NCBI GenBank assembly: GCA_020091685.1
Contig: CM034591.1
Coordinates: 27,061,312-27,125,311, forward strand
DNA from: Lutjanus erythropterus
Lineage: Eukaryota > Chordata > Actinopteri > Lutjaniformes > Lutjanidae
Reading direction: 5' to 3'
Length of the DNA stretch: 64,000 bases
Shown: piece by piece, positions 25,260 through 39,400 of the stretch
Position numbering within the stretch: position 1 is the stretch's first letter
Layout: each line of letters begins with the position of its first letter
The notes under the pieces: model-generated
The model's database searches: none
What the model was told of the DNA's origin: nothing
Seen by the model: the letters and a program-made list of their open reading frames with translations, nothing else
Made by a program: the position numbers and the translations under genes

Positions 25260-27065
25260 GTAAGCCCTTTATTTCAAAAACAAAAGCCCACTGCTACGAA
25301 AATACACACTCTGGAGTTCATAGCATATAATCAGCATTAATTTTAAATTTTAAACAAAAACAGACATTTCGTCCCCGATGATAACGATAACAATAGCTGA
25401 ATAAAACTCAAACTCTTGGGTAGATGATGTTTTCAAAAATGTCGACCTTTAGTATGCAGATTTGTAGTTCCAGCAACCATATGCAAGATGTTTTTTCTTC
25501 TAGCAGTCACAGCTGTGGTGTTACTAATAATAACGGCCAAAGGTTTTCACAGAAGTCGACATATCTTCACAAAAAAACTTAAGTTTCTGCTACTCTCACC
25601 GAACATGATCTCTTCTTGGAACAGCAATCCACAGCCAGTGTCTGCTAGTCAAGTCAAGTCAGGTTGATTTGTAAAGCCCAAAATCTTATACAGTGTCTCA
25701 GTGGGTTTTACAAGCCTCACAGCAGCAATAGCTGCTGAATACTCCCCAAAGACTTTGATACACTTTTTGAAGAAACCTCAGGAAATTCAGAGATCTTCCC
25801 TCCTCGTGGGACAGCTGTCTGAACCATGGGACGTGTAGGCAAACTGTCAGATGACATCAGTGAGAGTGCTTTATGGAGTAGAGAGTAAGAAAACTTAAAC
25901 AATGGAAAAAACTCAACTATTATCTTCAAATAAAAATGAGGTGGACAAAATATTTGAAACACATTTCAGTATAAGGCAATAAATGTCAACAGCGTCATAA
26001 ATTACAGCCTCTAAAATAATCATGAAGTTAAAGCAACACCTCACTGAAAACATTTATTTGCAATATCACACAAGAGGAGGAACTGTTGGACTGAATGTCA
26101 TCACTGCTGTGTTTCAGTAGGCACAAGGCTGCAGTCCAAATGCAGAAGATGACCACAGCTGCACTGATTATTCAGTACAACAGCACAATCTTGAGTGTGA
26201 TATTACTTTTATACAACAACTACACCAGCACCATTTATTAGTTAGTTAACAGTAATTAAACAGGAGATAATGGTTTCTTTGTTTGTTTGAACTACCAATA
26301 AATCCATCTGCTGATCGTAAAATCTGTTGAGGAAGCCATTGTATAATAATCTAAATAAGCCATGTAGGTTATATATTAACGCAAATCATTTTGTGACAAG
26401 AACGTCAGCATGTAAGCATTTTCCCCGATTAACAGATCAAAAGCTGTTTAAAGTGCTCTGCTTTTATCCAACTCCATGTACTTTGTCAGATTAATAACGG
26501 TGTGACAGTGATCCCACAGTAATAAGCCCTGAGGTGTCTTGTAATGTACATCATGTACAAGACACCTCCCTAACCCTCCTGTCTCTATGGTCTCTATCAG
26601 TTAGTCACTGTAACATCAATGTAGACCAACTGTTATTAAAACAACTGTAAAGCGGCGTGATGCATGTAGTTGAAAGTCCCAGTGATGTTGTTCTCTGTAT
26701 CATCACTCCTGAAATGTTTCTCATCCAGTCCAATTACTGAGGTGGAACAAACTGTTTTATGATAGACATTATAACTTTCAAGTCTGAAGTAAAGGTTTAT
26801 TGCAGGGTTGTTGAATTGGACAGCATTAGTTTTAGTCAAGTGTGCTCAGTAGACTGGCAACTATACGTGCAAACATGTACACACACACATAACAGAAGTC
26901 AAATATGACTTCAGTAGTCTTCAAATTCAAGGAGTTTCTCTTTTGCCACACAGTTGCACACAGTTTCCTCTTACGGAGTGATGATTTACCTTTCACTGAC
27001 TTTGGTAACCAGGAGGACACAGAGAGATCTGCAGATCTGAGATTTGTTTTTGAGTGTGAATCTTT
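25260..27065. other. Intergenic, no gene seen
   Basis: No supported genes. An inverted repeat lies at 26531-26568. The short frames at 25717-25962 and 26636-27020 have no recognisable domain. Confidence 0.5.
26531..26568. repeat. Perfect inverted repeat, 13-bp arms
   Basis: GAGGTGTCTTGTA (26531-26543) is inverted at 26556-26568 around a 12-nt loop. Confidence 0.9.
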
Positions 27066-27069
27066 GTCA

Positions 27070-27665
27070 GTGGTAATCTGATTGAATTAGTTTTGGTAAA
27101 ACTGATTATCTGAAGCCACAAGATGTAATTATTTTATCAGAGACATGCTTGATAATGTATTTGGAGCAAACTTCATAGAAATGTGCTTAGGATAAGTTCA
27201 TGTGTGTGTGCAGCATTAGGGATGGCTCTGTCCGTCTGTTGGTCAGTCCACCACTTTGGTCCAGACTGAAATATATCAATAACAACTGGATGGGCTGACA
27301 TGACATTTTGTTCTTCGTGATCCATGGATGTGAAGCGTAATGACTTTCGTGCTCCTCTGACTTTTCCTCTCACTCCACAATGAGGTTGATTTGTTGTTTT
27401 GAGTGAAATATCTCAACAATTATTTAATAATTGCCCTGGCATTTGATTCAGACATTCATGTTCTCCTCAGGAGAGACTGTAATAACTTTTCATGTTATGC
27501 CATCAGGTCAGCATTTCAGTTTGTTCAATACTTTGTTTTAGGGCAAAATACCTGCAAAGCTAATGACATTCTCATCAGCCTCAGCTGTAGGCTATTTTGT
27601 GTTTAGTGTAAATTAGCAAGTGTTAGCAGGCTATCAGACAGTGACCATGGCAAAAATACATATTT
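27070..27665 (+). repeat. Long dispersed teleost repeat
   Basis: Contains CCACTTTGGTCCAGACTGAA, GTGAAATATCTCAACAATTA and ACTAATGACATTC-like phrases and ends near GTTAGCAGGCTATCAGACAG. I recognise this order of phrases as an abundant percomorph repeat that commonly ends in TTAGCATGCTA-like motifs. It includes an internal duplication of the AAATATCTCAACAA unit. Confidence 0.65.
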
Positions 27666-29579
27666 TTCCTCTGGCCTGTAATGCTATTTATCAGACTAGG
27701 TTTTTTGTTGCAGATATCAGCTGCAGAGATGTCTGCCTTCTCTCAAATATAATGGGACTAGATGGCAGTTGGGTTATGTCTCTTTCCATAAATACCCAAG
27801 ATAATCCACAGACCCTGTTGTGAGCAGTTTCATGTATATACATATATAATTATATTGAAGTGAGGGCAGACATCTCTATAGCTGATAACTCCAAAACCCA
27901 GCACCAAAGCAATCTACATGAGTAAAACTTACAGACTAGAGGAAAAATATTGAAAGATATACTGTAAAACCTTCATATGAACCTGCTGTACACTGCTTTC
28001 ACCACTTGTTGTGCCTGAGGCATAAATAAGGGTCTAGTGTTGCTGTAACCTACAGAACATGAATCTTATCGTACAAAGACTTTTAGGCACAAAAATAAAA
28101 ACAGTCTATCAAAAAGGTGATGTTCAGCTGAGTGATGCTGAAAGATGCTACCTACCATAACTCAATAATGCAATAGAGACTCTTGAGGGCCTCTGTCCGT
28201 AAAAAATGGACCTGAATTTTCTTCAGTTATTGAAACCTTAGAAGCTCAGAGAGAAACAGACTAAATGAGGAAGAGGTTGGAGAGTTCAGTTCTTATGTCA
28301 GCGGCGTGGCCTGCCCCCAGAATATAAATATTCATCAGTGTGTCCACAGACAGACGAAACTCATTATAATATCACAGAGACATGGAAGGTCTACAGGCCC
28401 TAACGAGTTGATTCCCAGTCTGAGTCTGCTCTTGGAGCTGCAGCTAGGCTACATAACCACCATCTTGTGCTGAACAAGACTCGATGAGGTCGAGAGGGGT
28501 TTCAAACCACATCATACATGAAGGTCAACACACATCAATGTCTGTTTTTTTTTTTTTTGTTTTTTAAACCCATACACCTCTTGTCACACTCTCCACAGCT
28601 ATTTCTCTTTTAACAGCTCAATCATGGCCGTAATAATTCTCCTTCCATGTTTCCAGCGGCTGTGAAGTGTGTAGGCTTCCCCCATGTGTGGTTGTGTTGG
28701 CATGGAAACAGGAATGGCATTGTGATGTGTGTGTATTGAATTTTTCACCCCTGTTCCCAGAGTTCCACAGTGAGGAAAGCCTGACACCATCCCCTCCCCC
28801 GACCTATTACTCCAGAGAGTAAAGGGGTGGGGGGGGGGTGGGCAGATTCTTTCAAGATGTCAGCCAGTGTACATGCACGAAAAAAACTCACTACACTCCA
28901 ACCTCCATGTTCCTTTAAAGTGAGAGTATACCCTCTCTGTAGACCCCTGAATCCTCTGTCTAGAAACTCATTACTGTCAAATTATTTTCTTGTTCCATTA
29001 GATTTGACTAGAAATTATTCAGTTCGCTATTGTTTGAATTATAAAGTGCTGCATATTTTCCATTTTAGGCAGTTTTCAAATATTTCTTGTGAATAAAATA
29101 CCCCTCTGTAATTTCGTGATGATCTCCCATTCACAACACTGCCCCCTTGTGGCATTTATAACTGTTAAGGGGGCTGAAGGATAAGTCAGCTGGTACAACA
29201 TGATAGTGGAACAAGCAGACTCAGGAATGACCTGTCTTCTGATGAAAGGCAAAAGGTTTTAAGCTAGTTATCGCCATCTAGTGGCAGCAGAAGTGTACAA
29301 CCATTACTCCAAGTAAACAAAAAAGAAGGAAGGCTCATTATATCACTTAGGAACTTTCTATGCTCCAGACTTTGAGAGATACAATTACATTAGAGAAAGT
29401 AAGCATACAACATAGACATGTTTCAGTGTTCCTCTCCATGCACCTCCCATAAGCTTCAATAGAGCTGGTACCACGCAGAGCATCAATGCCTGTTAGTGAT
29501 GTAATGATCCCTCCTCCTTTTTTAATTTCCTTGCATTACATCTTTATCTCCCAAATAAATAAAAAGACAGATCCAGGTG
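27665..29579. other. Intergenic, downstream of spon1; no gene seen
   Basis: Contains a T-run near 28548, a G-run near 28833, and short phrases at 29130-29300 (GCCCCCTTGTGGC, GCCATCTAGTGGCAG) typical of old DNA-transposon fragments. The plus-strand frame at 28827-29096 has no motif support. Confidence 0.5.
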
Positions 29580-30332
29580 ACAAGTTGTCACATTTACTTT
29601 TATTGTAAAGGTGATATTATTCCAAAATATTAATATGTTAGAGGAACAGAGATAAAGAAAAGGAGGGGAAGAGATCTAGAAAACATCTACACAAGACTTT
29701 GGTAAGAATCAAGTTGGGACACATTCTTATCAAAAAATCCACAGCAAAAAAATAACAAAATCTTCTAATAATGCTCAAAATCATAGAGATCTCAATCATG
29801 GTGCATCTACATGTACAACAATATAGCTGGGTAAAAAGTCAACTGGGCATTTTGTGTCCTAAAAACAACTGAACAATTGAAGGCATACTGTATAAAACAC
29901 TGGAATGGCTGGGCACCTGTGCTTTAAAGTCTGGAATATACTGTACTACTGAAGGATACCACAAGATATAACAGTTCTTTATCTTATTATTAAATCAATT
30001 TATATTTCAGAATGATATTTTTCAAGATATATTATACCACAACAAGTTTACAGTAACCTTGCCTTAGAGTCATATGTGTATCAGAGCTAATTTGAAAGCA
30101 CAGAAGAATCAGCCTGGTTTAAATCCAGAGTTTTCCAGTGAGATCTTAAAGTTTGACAGCTGACCTGATCTCTGGATTTAACCAATACAGATTCAAGTAT
30201 GTGCCATTTCAGCCCTAAACGGAGTGCATTGGATCATTGTGCAACAGTGTGCCATGCCCTGTCCTCTTCCCAGCCCCACTGTCATCCATCCCTCCCTCCC
30301 TTCCACACCAACCCTGGTTCCCCTGCTCCTTC
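29580..30332 (-). other. spon1: spon1 3' untranslated region (predicted)
   Basis: About 750 bp follow the TAG stop without further coding signal. The first clear minus-strand AATAAA in a plausible place is at 29599-29604, so the transcript end is set near 29580. The true end could be further left, since long 3' UTRs are common for this gene. Confidence 0.5.
29599..29604 (-). terminator. Candidate poly(A) signal of spon1
   Basis: AATAAA on the minus strand, about 730 nt after the spon1 stop codon. Its context continues AAGTAAATGTGACAAC. Short motif, so the assignment rests on position. Confidence 0.45.
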
Positions 30333-30496
30333 CTAGCAGGGGTGCACATTGCAAGCCCGGATCTCCTTCCTGTCCTTGCAGCTGGACAGCTGGGCAGTCT
30401 TAGACCTCTGCTTCACTGTCATGAGCCGCTCTTGAATACCTCCACCACACGGCTTGGTACATTCTGTCCAACTCGACCACGGTCTCATTTTACACC
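30333..30496 (-). CDS. spon1: spon1 last coding exon: TSR6 and stop
   Basis: A 164-bp coding part, residues 480-533 and a TAG stop at 30333-30335. It reads GCKMRPWSSWTECTKPCGGG and ends KEIRACNVHPC. WSSW keeps the C-mannosylation motif, but the CxxS/TC position is proline (CTKPCG), so this repeat lacks the O-fucose acceptor, as I recall is also true of human TSR6 (CTKLCG). Acceptor GATCTTTTAG. Confidence 0.96.
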
Positions 30497-33400
30497 CTAA
30501 AAGATCAAAATGAAGAAAAATGGAAAAGTTGGTGGTGTTGTTAATCTGAGGACCTGTCCACATGTACATGGTTATTTTGAAAAAAAAAAAATTTAATGCT
30601 TTAGGTCACTACAAACAGAGCTATCGGAAAACTTCTGCCAAGATGAAGATATTTTAAATAACTAAAAATCAGTTATTTCAACTTAAATACACAAGCATTG
30701 TGTACAGTTTCATGGATGACAAAGACCAACCTGATATTTCTGGGGGGACTGAGACTCAAACCACAAGCTAAATTACTGTCTTTTTGTTAGCGTTTAGTGG
30801 TAGAGCTAGTTACAAAGCTATTCTAAATTGGTACAGTAATAATACATTAAAGAGGTGATTCTGCTACATACAGTTCAAATGCAGTTTAAAGACTAGTACA
30901 ACTAAAAGAGCAAATGCGTATCTAGATGATGAGCATCACTGGTAAATGTGTTACAATATTGTGGAATATTTGAGTTTGTAAATTGATGGAATGAATGTTA
31001 TATTATCTATATTTAGAGAGAGACATTACAGTGGTGGAAAAGAGACAAAACACAATGCTGTGTGTTTTAATAAAAATGGCATTATCTGTGACTATACTGT
31101 GAACAGCAGTCACGGTTGCGTGGCTCATCATTACTGAAATGAAAACAAAGACATACAAATGAAAACACTGCAGCAGCAGGTTTGGAGTAAGAATTTTAGT
31201 CATTAATCATTCATTGATTAATTGCAGTTAAGAATTTAACCAATTACAAAGTGTATCCATGGATAAGGAAAATTAAAGTTTGACTTAAGATAAGAAAAAA
31301 CCCAAAACAAAATTGAAAATCAGAAAACAAACGTGTTTTTTATTTTCTAAATTATTAATGATTAATTGATTATAAGCATTTTCAACTACAGGTTGAGGAA
31401 AACACAAAATTTGCACCCCTAGTTTGGAGAGGTGACTGTGGTTTAAAAGTAACTGAGTAGTTTTTGTGATGAATACTTTGTACTTTTACTTGTAATTGAA
31501 TAATATTTTAGTAATGTAACAGTACTTGTACTTGAGTACAGATTTTCAGTACTCTTTCCACCACTGGTGTTAGGCATGTTAATATGGACAGAGATTATAT
31601 AACTATAACTGTGCTAAAATGCTCGTCTTGACAGAGATCAATTTAAAACGGCATGTCAAAAATTACCCGTGTATGTGTGGACAAGGCCTGAATGTGACGA
31701 GGGTGAGGATACCAACCTGGATGCTCGGAGGTGACCTCGGATCTGCCCTGTTTGCTCCTCCTCTTTTCCCGCTGCTCCTTGCGTCGTTTCTTCTCATCAC
31801 TGTTGGCTTGTCCTCGGTTGCACTTCCTAATCTTACACTTCTTCCTCTGGATGGTTTCAGGACAGGGGTCTCCTCCAAACTGAGGCTCCAGCTTCACCAT
31901 GCGTGTCCGGATCGTATGACCCTTCCCACAGGACTTATTGCACTCTGACCACTCAGTCCACTCGGACATGATGCAGTCTATGGCTGAAGAGACAGAATAG
32001 AACAAACAGAAAAGGGTTTAGAGGAAGTTGTGACAGCGAGAGTGGTAACTGAAAGTCATGGATTATATATGAATCCACGTCTGGGGAATGTAGCATGCCT
32101 TATCTTAAATTATACAGTGGCACCATGGAGAATACTTTTCTGGTTTGCCAGAGGGTGTGATTTGTTTTCATATAACTGCATGGCCCTGATGTAGCATCCT
32201 CACCACTGCTGTACACTAATAAGCACTGACATGAAAAAAAATAAACATTCAGTATTACAACTGGAAGTCGTCAAACAACAGCATAGATTTATATATCACC
32301 AAACATGAGAAACTCTGGTTCTCCTGGAAGGTTCATGGTTTTGACTTGTTTGTCACCATCCTCTCTTGTTTCTTGGTGTAATAAAGTATCAAGTACATAC
32401 AGACAGTGGGATAAGAAATGCCAAAATGTTTCTGTTTAAAGTGTAACATGTATTTTTCAATCTGAACCTTATTTTCCCGTCTTGTGTCACTGTGACTAAT
32501 CGGCACAACAATTTTTTAAATTAGTTCAGTATTGAGGGAGAGCCAACTAAAGCAAAACTAACTTATAATGTAATCTTTCCAGGCCACTGCACAACATTAA
32601 AATACATCCAATAATGTACTTGTTTTTGCTATTGACAGTTTCAGATTGTTGTTGTAAGTGTCTGACAACATTATGGACAAGGTAACAGATGTTTTATTGC
32701 TCTTGCCAAACTCACCTTCAAAGAAAGAGTAATTTTATCATAATCACAAAGGATATGTCATTCAAGCTCAACAGAAACTAAATAAAATTCACCAAAAGAT
32801 TCTTGACTTGATTACCATCTTGTAAAGGGAGTCTGGTGAGTTTGGAGAGGGCAATAAAACTCTTAAAACACTTAAAAAAAAAAAGTATCTCACTACCACT
32901 GTCATTGGCAAAAACAAGCAGTATTAGTTGGCTTACTTTAACAGTGTGCAGCTCTCCTCCACAATACTGGACCAGTTAAAAAAATACTGTCCCTATTAGT
33001 CACCTTAACATAAAAAACATGAGAAAATAGGATCCAGGATGAAAAATAGAGAGGTTTCCCTTTACAGTGTGCATTGCTTAAAAATATACCTTTGCTTCAT
33101 GAATTGTTTTTGATTAGCACACAGCTCATCATGGAACATCCATTATATCATTTAACAAAGAATAACAGAGATATTGAACAAAATGTGCCTCAAAATCAAT
33201 ACTCGTGTTTTGAAGCCAATACTAATATCGGAATTCAAGATTTTAAAAGTCCAACTTAATATAGTGCCCAATATTTATTTGTTTTATGTAAAAGCATAAT
33301 GTGATACAGATCTCTTGAATTTGTTAGGACAAGTTATGTAATGTCTCCAAATTACCTTACAAAACATAAATTTCCCTGAGGTCATTTCAGCTCTACCTAA

Positions 33401-36400
33401 CCTCAAAATGTTGCTAATTTTAATGACATTTTTTATAATCCCTTCCCTTCCTCTCATTTAAAACCTTTAATGTCTGTCAAGCCATTTAATGCATGTGACA
33501 GGGGTTTAATTCCAGCTGAAATGTAAATATAGCGCATGGATTCATCTATTACCTCTCGCATTCACCAACAAGTCCTGAATTATTGTAAATCTGGAACAGG
33601 TACATAGTACAGACGTAGTTAACATGTTTTCTCTGCACTATGAATTAACTTCAATCAGTAGTTTGTGCTGAGTGCGGTGAGAGGTCTGGCTATGCAAGAC
33701 AAGTAGTTTATCAAGGCACTGGGTTGCGTAACAAAAATAAGATTACCATTAATTTCCATAAACTATAAGCATGTGCTTATACAGGTAAAGTACGTGGGTG
33801 TGCAATAGAGATTTTTATTACTTACGGCACTCTGGTAGCATGCACTTCTCCACCTGTTCTAACTCTTCTGTACACTCTCCCAGCTCCACAGGGGAATTGA
33901 GCTTCCGCGACCGTGTCCTCAAACCCTTCCCACAGGTCACACTGCAGTCACTCCATTCAGACCATGAACTCAGCATGCAGGGGATCGTATCTGCACACAA
34001 TAACAAATACGTCCTGTGTTCAGATGTTTGCTTTAGTATCTTCCATTAAATATTTTAATACTTGAATGCAACTGGTTATATTATTTTTTTAAAAGAAAAA
34101 TAGGAATAGAGGAAGGACAACAGCAGCTGTCAAGCTGTTCAAAATTCATTGTTTCAGAATTAAATCAGAAAAATTTGGAAATGTAAGATTGTCTCATCAG
34201 AACTACTTCCATGGGTCTGATTTTTCTCAAGATTTGGTGTGTAGGAGGTGTCAGGATAGTTGTGGTCCTGAAAATGCTGCTACTCACGACATTCTGGCAT
34301 CATGCACTTCTCCACTTCTAGCACCTCTGCCCCACAAATGGAGCCATCTGCAGGAGGCATTTGTACCATGCGCTCTCTCCTCTTCCTGCCAAGACCACAA
34401 GTGGCACTGCAGACATCCCATTCGCCCCATTCTGTAACCAGGCAACTGCTGGGAGCTGAGGGCAAAAGAGGGAAAGACGAGGTACAGTAAACCCACTGTA
34501 CAGTACTACTCACATTAGATTAGATAGACATGTAAGAGAGAACTCACAGCATTCCTCATTGATCACACAGCTTTCAGTCTCCTCTGTGGGTAGCGTGCAC
34601 ACTGAGCCATCATCAGGGAACTGCTTCACATAACGCTCTCGGGAACGTGAGCCCATACCGCAGGACATGCTACATGGAGACCAGGCAATCCACTCTGACA
34701 TCATACAGGTGGAAGCATCTAAAGAGTCGGAGGACAAAGATGAAGACAAAGAGGGAAGACAGTGATTGTGGTAACTGACAAAATGATTTAAAGGGAAATC
34801 TTTTACTTAAGCAAGGTTTTTCACGGTGTGCTACTTTTTACTTAAGGATCTAAATACCTGGAATTAACTTCACCATGTCAGCATATTACAGTGCAGGAAA
34901 GAAATGAGGGTGGTGTTGTGTGTATCATTGAGTCTGAACTTTCAAGATGCACATAAAGAACTAAAACAGCATACTGTCATTTCTAAAATATCTATTACTA
35001 CACAGGATAAAGAGAAGCTTGTGCACACTTTCATTACACATAGGCTTGATAACTGCAGTGCATTACTCTCATGTGTCTGTAAAATGTCCATATATCCATC
35101 ACAGTTTGTACAAAATGCTGCTGGCAGTAAAATTGGACCAAAGAAAACAGTCTTTGCACTGTCTCCCAGTTAGTTTTAGGATAGATCCCCTTACCCGTCT
35201 ATAAATCTATTCATGGACTTGCTCCCAGAGTGTAACACTCATTTGCTCCTGTAAATCAGTCCCTGATAGAGCCATCAGATCTTCATTTCTACTGCTCACT
35301 GTCACAAAACAGTAAGGGACAAAATAGATGTCTACAGTGAGGCTGCCTACATGAACCGTCTCCCTCTAGATCTGGTGCTGTAGTGACTGCTAAAAAACTC
35401 ACCATGCAATGACACTGACATTTCCATGCTTTTATTATTAATCACTTTTGGTAAATTAAAAGTTAATAAACATTTACTTTTTGACATATAGGTGAAATAA
35501 AGGAATATGTACATTAGTCTGTTTAAACTTCTGGTTTTAAACTTACACTGTCTGTAATTATTTTCTCTGTGTAAATCACTTTGAGCTGCACTTCTTGTAT
35601 AAAAAATTGTCCCCTGAGCTTGACGCTTATAGATCTAATCATGTAAAAAAAATAATCGTAGCAGAGTGCATTTTATATTGCTTAGTGAATCTAATAAGCG
35701 TGTTTATTTTGAATGTTCAAATGCTTTGTATACTCTTGTAATCATATTTGAAAACAGTTAAAACAACACAAACTCACAGCCACAAGAAGGCATAAATACT
35801 GTTAATGTGTGCTCATTGAAAAATGTCCAGGTTCTACACAACACAAAACAACACATTTTCTTTCTTATCAACATGAATTTGTAGTTATTTGTTGCCAAAT
35901 GTAGGAAACAGACAAAAGAAAAAGTCTTAGATGTAGGGATTCATGCTGCTTCATTTTTCTGTTTGTGAAGTATAAAAGTAAAAGTAGCTCCACACGCAAT
36001 AATGATGTTAGAGCAATCAGAAATGTATATTCCAGTTAAGCTAAAGATAAAGGATAAAAAAAACTCTCTTTTCAGTAGAGCTTGTTAATCACATGGTTAC
36101 ATCTAATTCGATACACACAGAAATAGTAGATGGTGGTAAAGTAAAAAATAAACTAGTAATGCAAGAAGCTATTAATTGAACCCAAAGATCTTCAAAGTGG
36201 GAGGTGGGCCTCCCCACGGGGGCTCCGAACAGTTTCAGTGGAGACTCAGTGATTAGAAGTTAAAAATATTACATTAGTTATCAAAGGGAGATCACATGAA
36301 ATAGTCTAAATGTGTGTGATTTAGTGTAAGAGACAGTTTAGAGATACATTACTGGTGAATTTTACTGTTTTTCCCTCTTTTCCAGAGTCAGAAACCATTT

Positions 36401-39400
36401 AATGCCTAAAGACAGAATTATTTTATGTACTTCGTGTAGTCTTAAGTCATGTCAAACAGCAACATTAGGCTATCTTGAGTCAAGCTATAGACATCCAGGA
36501 GTAAACCAACTTTCTCCAAGCTTTGTCTGAGGGGAGGCCCACAGTCAGACACTTTAAAAAATCACTGATGGGGCTCAGTAGACTGACGCTGTATGCGTGG
36601 TTTACATCCAGGGGTGGAAATGAAAGGTTTTAGGTTCATGTACAATGGAATTGTACTATCCTAGACATTTTCTAAGCCAAGTATAATAGGTAAAGTAATA
36701 TTTAAGTTTACTGAGGCAAACTATGCTGTTACACTGCATACTAAATAACTTATATGTATGATTTTATCATTATTAAATCAGTAAAAGAAATGTAATGCTG
36801 AAGTTAGACAGCACTCGGCAGACAAAAAGGACACAGCCTTCAAATCTACAGCATGTTATAAATGTCCAGTAACACCTGAAAGGAGTTTGCACTAATTTGA
36901 GTATGAAAAAGTCAATTCATTACAGACAGTAATTCACAGTAAGTTTCTCACAATAATCCACATTCTTTGTTGTATACAACACGCGCGCAAGATGTTTACC
37001 TCTGTGCAGAAATGCCAGTGCACACTGACAAGATAAACACTTGGAATTGTGTGTCAGCCCACACCTTTTAAAGCAGCACTGCTGTGGTGCCACATCAGAT
37101 TGTGATGGGCATCAAATAATAGCCTTGTGCCCTACCTGTCTCTACCCCCTATCCCTCTATCATCCTCTTCTCCCGACAGTCTCTACTGTGAAAAACAAAA
37201 AATTGGAAAAGTCTAAACAGAAATAAATCACTTGGGCACAAAAATGACTGAAAATGACTAATAAAGGCCAGTAATGACGAATTTGAATTTCACAGTTCTG
37301 GGATGGGGACACGTTATCCAGGAACAGATGAGTCTGGGCATGGAGGTGAAGTGTTAGAAGGTACATATTCAGAGTGTAACATTTTTTGTTGTTGTTGTAT
37401 TGCACACTGGATTTGAAATGAAATGGTGATAGTGAGGTTAAAATGCCAAGTTTCAGCTTCAATTTCAGGGTGTTTACATCCACATCCAATGAACCATGTA
37501 GGAATTATAGCCCTTTTTATACATCGCCTCTCCAAGATGTTATTTTCGTGCCATTGATGTGTGTAGGCAGTCGGCCAAGCTACGCTGAAGCAGGGCGCCA
37601 GTGTGCATGTGTTATGGCACCAACAGGAGGAAGCAGGAGTTATTTTCTCAGCACATTTAATTGGGATAATCTGTGAGTCTGAATATATGGCCAATGTATT
37701 TTTTGGCTGATTCAAACACTTTTATTACCGTTATTTCGCTCTCTCTTATTTTATTGTGCTAAATTAAGTTTAATTTCATTTTCTCTACTTTTATTTGTCC
37801 AATTTTATTTCACTGTAGTGCTGACGTGTTTGGATATTCCCCCCCTGTAAAGAGATTTTAACTTAGTTTTAAAAGCTGCCATACAAATAAAGTTTATCAT
37901 ATTATTATAAGTAAAGGCCAGAATATTTATGCATAATCAACATGCAAGGTGTAAAACAGGCGTATTCAACTAGCGACCCTTTGAATTTTTCCAATGCCCT
38001 TAATACCACACATGACACTGACCCAGTGTCTGTCAAAAACGAATAGAGGGAGACAAAAAGGAGTGGAAAAAGTAAAAGAAAATAGACCTTGAACAACCAC
38101 AAGACATAATTTCTTGAGTGAATTACTCTTAAAATCTTACCAGATTAATGACTTGAGGCAATTTAACTTGACTTGCTATAAAATTTAAAAGCCTGCCATA
38201 TAAACAAAGTGCTTTTGTTGCCTCTTCTCCTGCTGTCACTTAATCGCTGCTGCAGAACAGTACCTTGGGTGTTATCGATGGCCTACAACAATAAAAACAT
38301 GCCCTCACTTTTTAGAGTGCCAAACAATAATGGAAGCAATAATCCTAAAATTTCAAGAAAAAAAATAACAAAGAAATTAATAATTCTCATAAAGGCACTT
38401 TAGAGAATTAATTCAAATGTCTTTTACATCATCGTCATTTCTTTTTCCTCACAAACACAGTGACCTTTAGTCTTCAGAGAGAGACTCACCCTCGTCACTG
38501 CATCCAGGGCCCATGCAAGGCTCAAAATCCTGTGTGTGTGGACAGGCCACACTAAGGTCCAGCTGGGCCTTCAGCATCCTCTGCCTCATTCTCTTGCCCT
38601 TCTCACAAGTGGCTGAGCTGCAGGCGGACCATGGAGACCAGTTGGAGTAGATACAGGTCTCAGGTGTATCATCTGCAGGATGGTAAAGGGAGTATAGATA
38701 CAATAACAGCCTATCACGGTCAAGTATGCCTGTAATCTTGTGTAAGGGGGAGATTGAGAGAAATGAGAGCAGGGTTCAGACCTTCTTCTTTCTCCTCCTG
38801 AGCAATATCTGCTACAATGTCATCCACATTGTCCGGGACAATGTTGCACTGTTCACCCTGTGGACACACAGACGCACAGTAGTGTTGTGACTCATTCTAT
38901 CAGTCTGTAAGTGCTCTGTCGCTACGCTTCTCTGTTTGCTCTCTCTAAACCCTTTTGTTGCTTTCTGATAGCTATCAGGGGGAATGACAGCCAGTAAATG
39001 GGAAGGTCAGCATACTGTGTATGAATGAAAGTGCAGGCATTCTGCAAGTTTAAGCAGAATGTGTGTGCATGTGTGTGCAGATTGCATAAATAAATGATGA
39101 AAAACAGGTTGTAAAAAAAAAGAATAAAGAAATAACTCCTACAAAATCCCCACAGCTGCCTCTAGATGCCACTGAAGGACTGCTAACCTTTTATCCCTGT
39201 CTGGTTTGCAGCCAGAGCTCCCAAGAAATGTTTCACTGCCCATTAAAGAATAATTAGACAAAGGTTAGATTTCATTGAAAGTGAAATTTTATACCTACCA
39301 TAAATGTTTTGATTAACTTTCACTTTTATTAACTTTTTTCAGTGCTTTGTGTTGTTTTATTGGCTGAACCCATTTTAGAAGTCACATCACAACACATTAT

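Larger units (their letters stand above)
34719..38489 (-). other. spon1 intron between TSR1 and TSR2 exons
   Basis: A 3.77-kb intron carrying a LINE remnant (34985-35620) and a Tc1-like repeat fragment (37290-37500). The 133-codon minus frame at 37314-37715 falls on the latter and has no conserved domain. Confidence 0.55.

Noticed and set aside
37314..37715. The longest minus-strand frame in this region, 133 codons, inside a spon1 intron
   Set aside because: It overlaps a Tc1-like repeat fragment, has no splice context that would join it to spon1 in frame, and has no recognisable domain.
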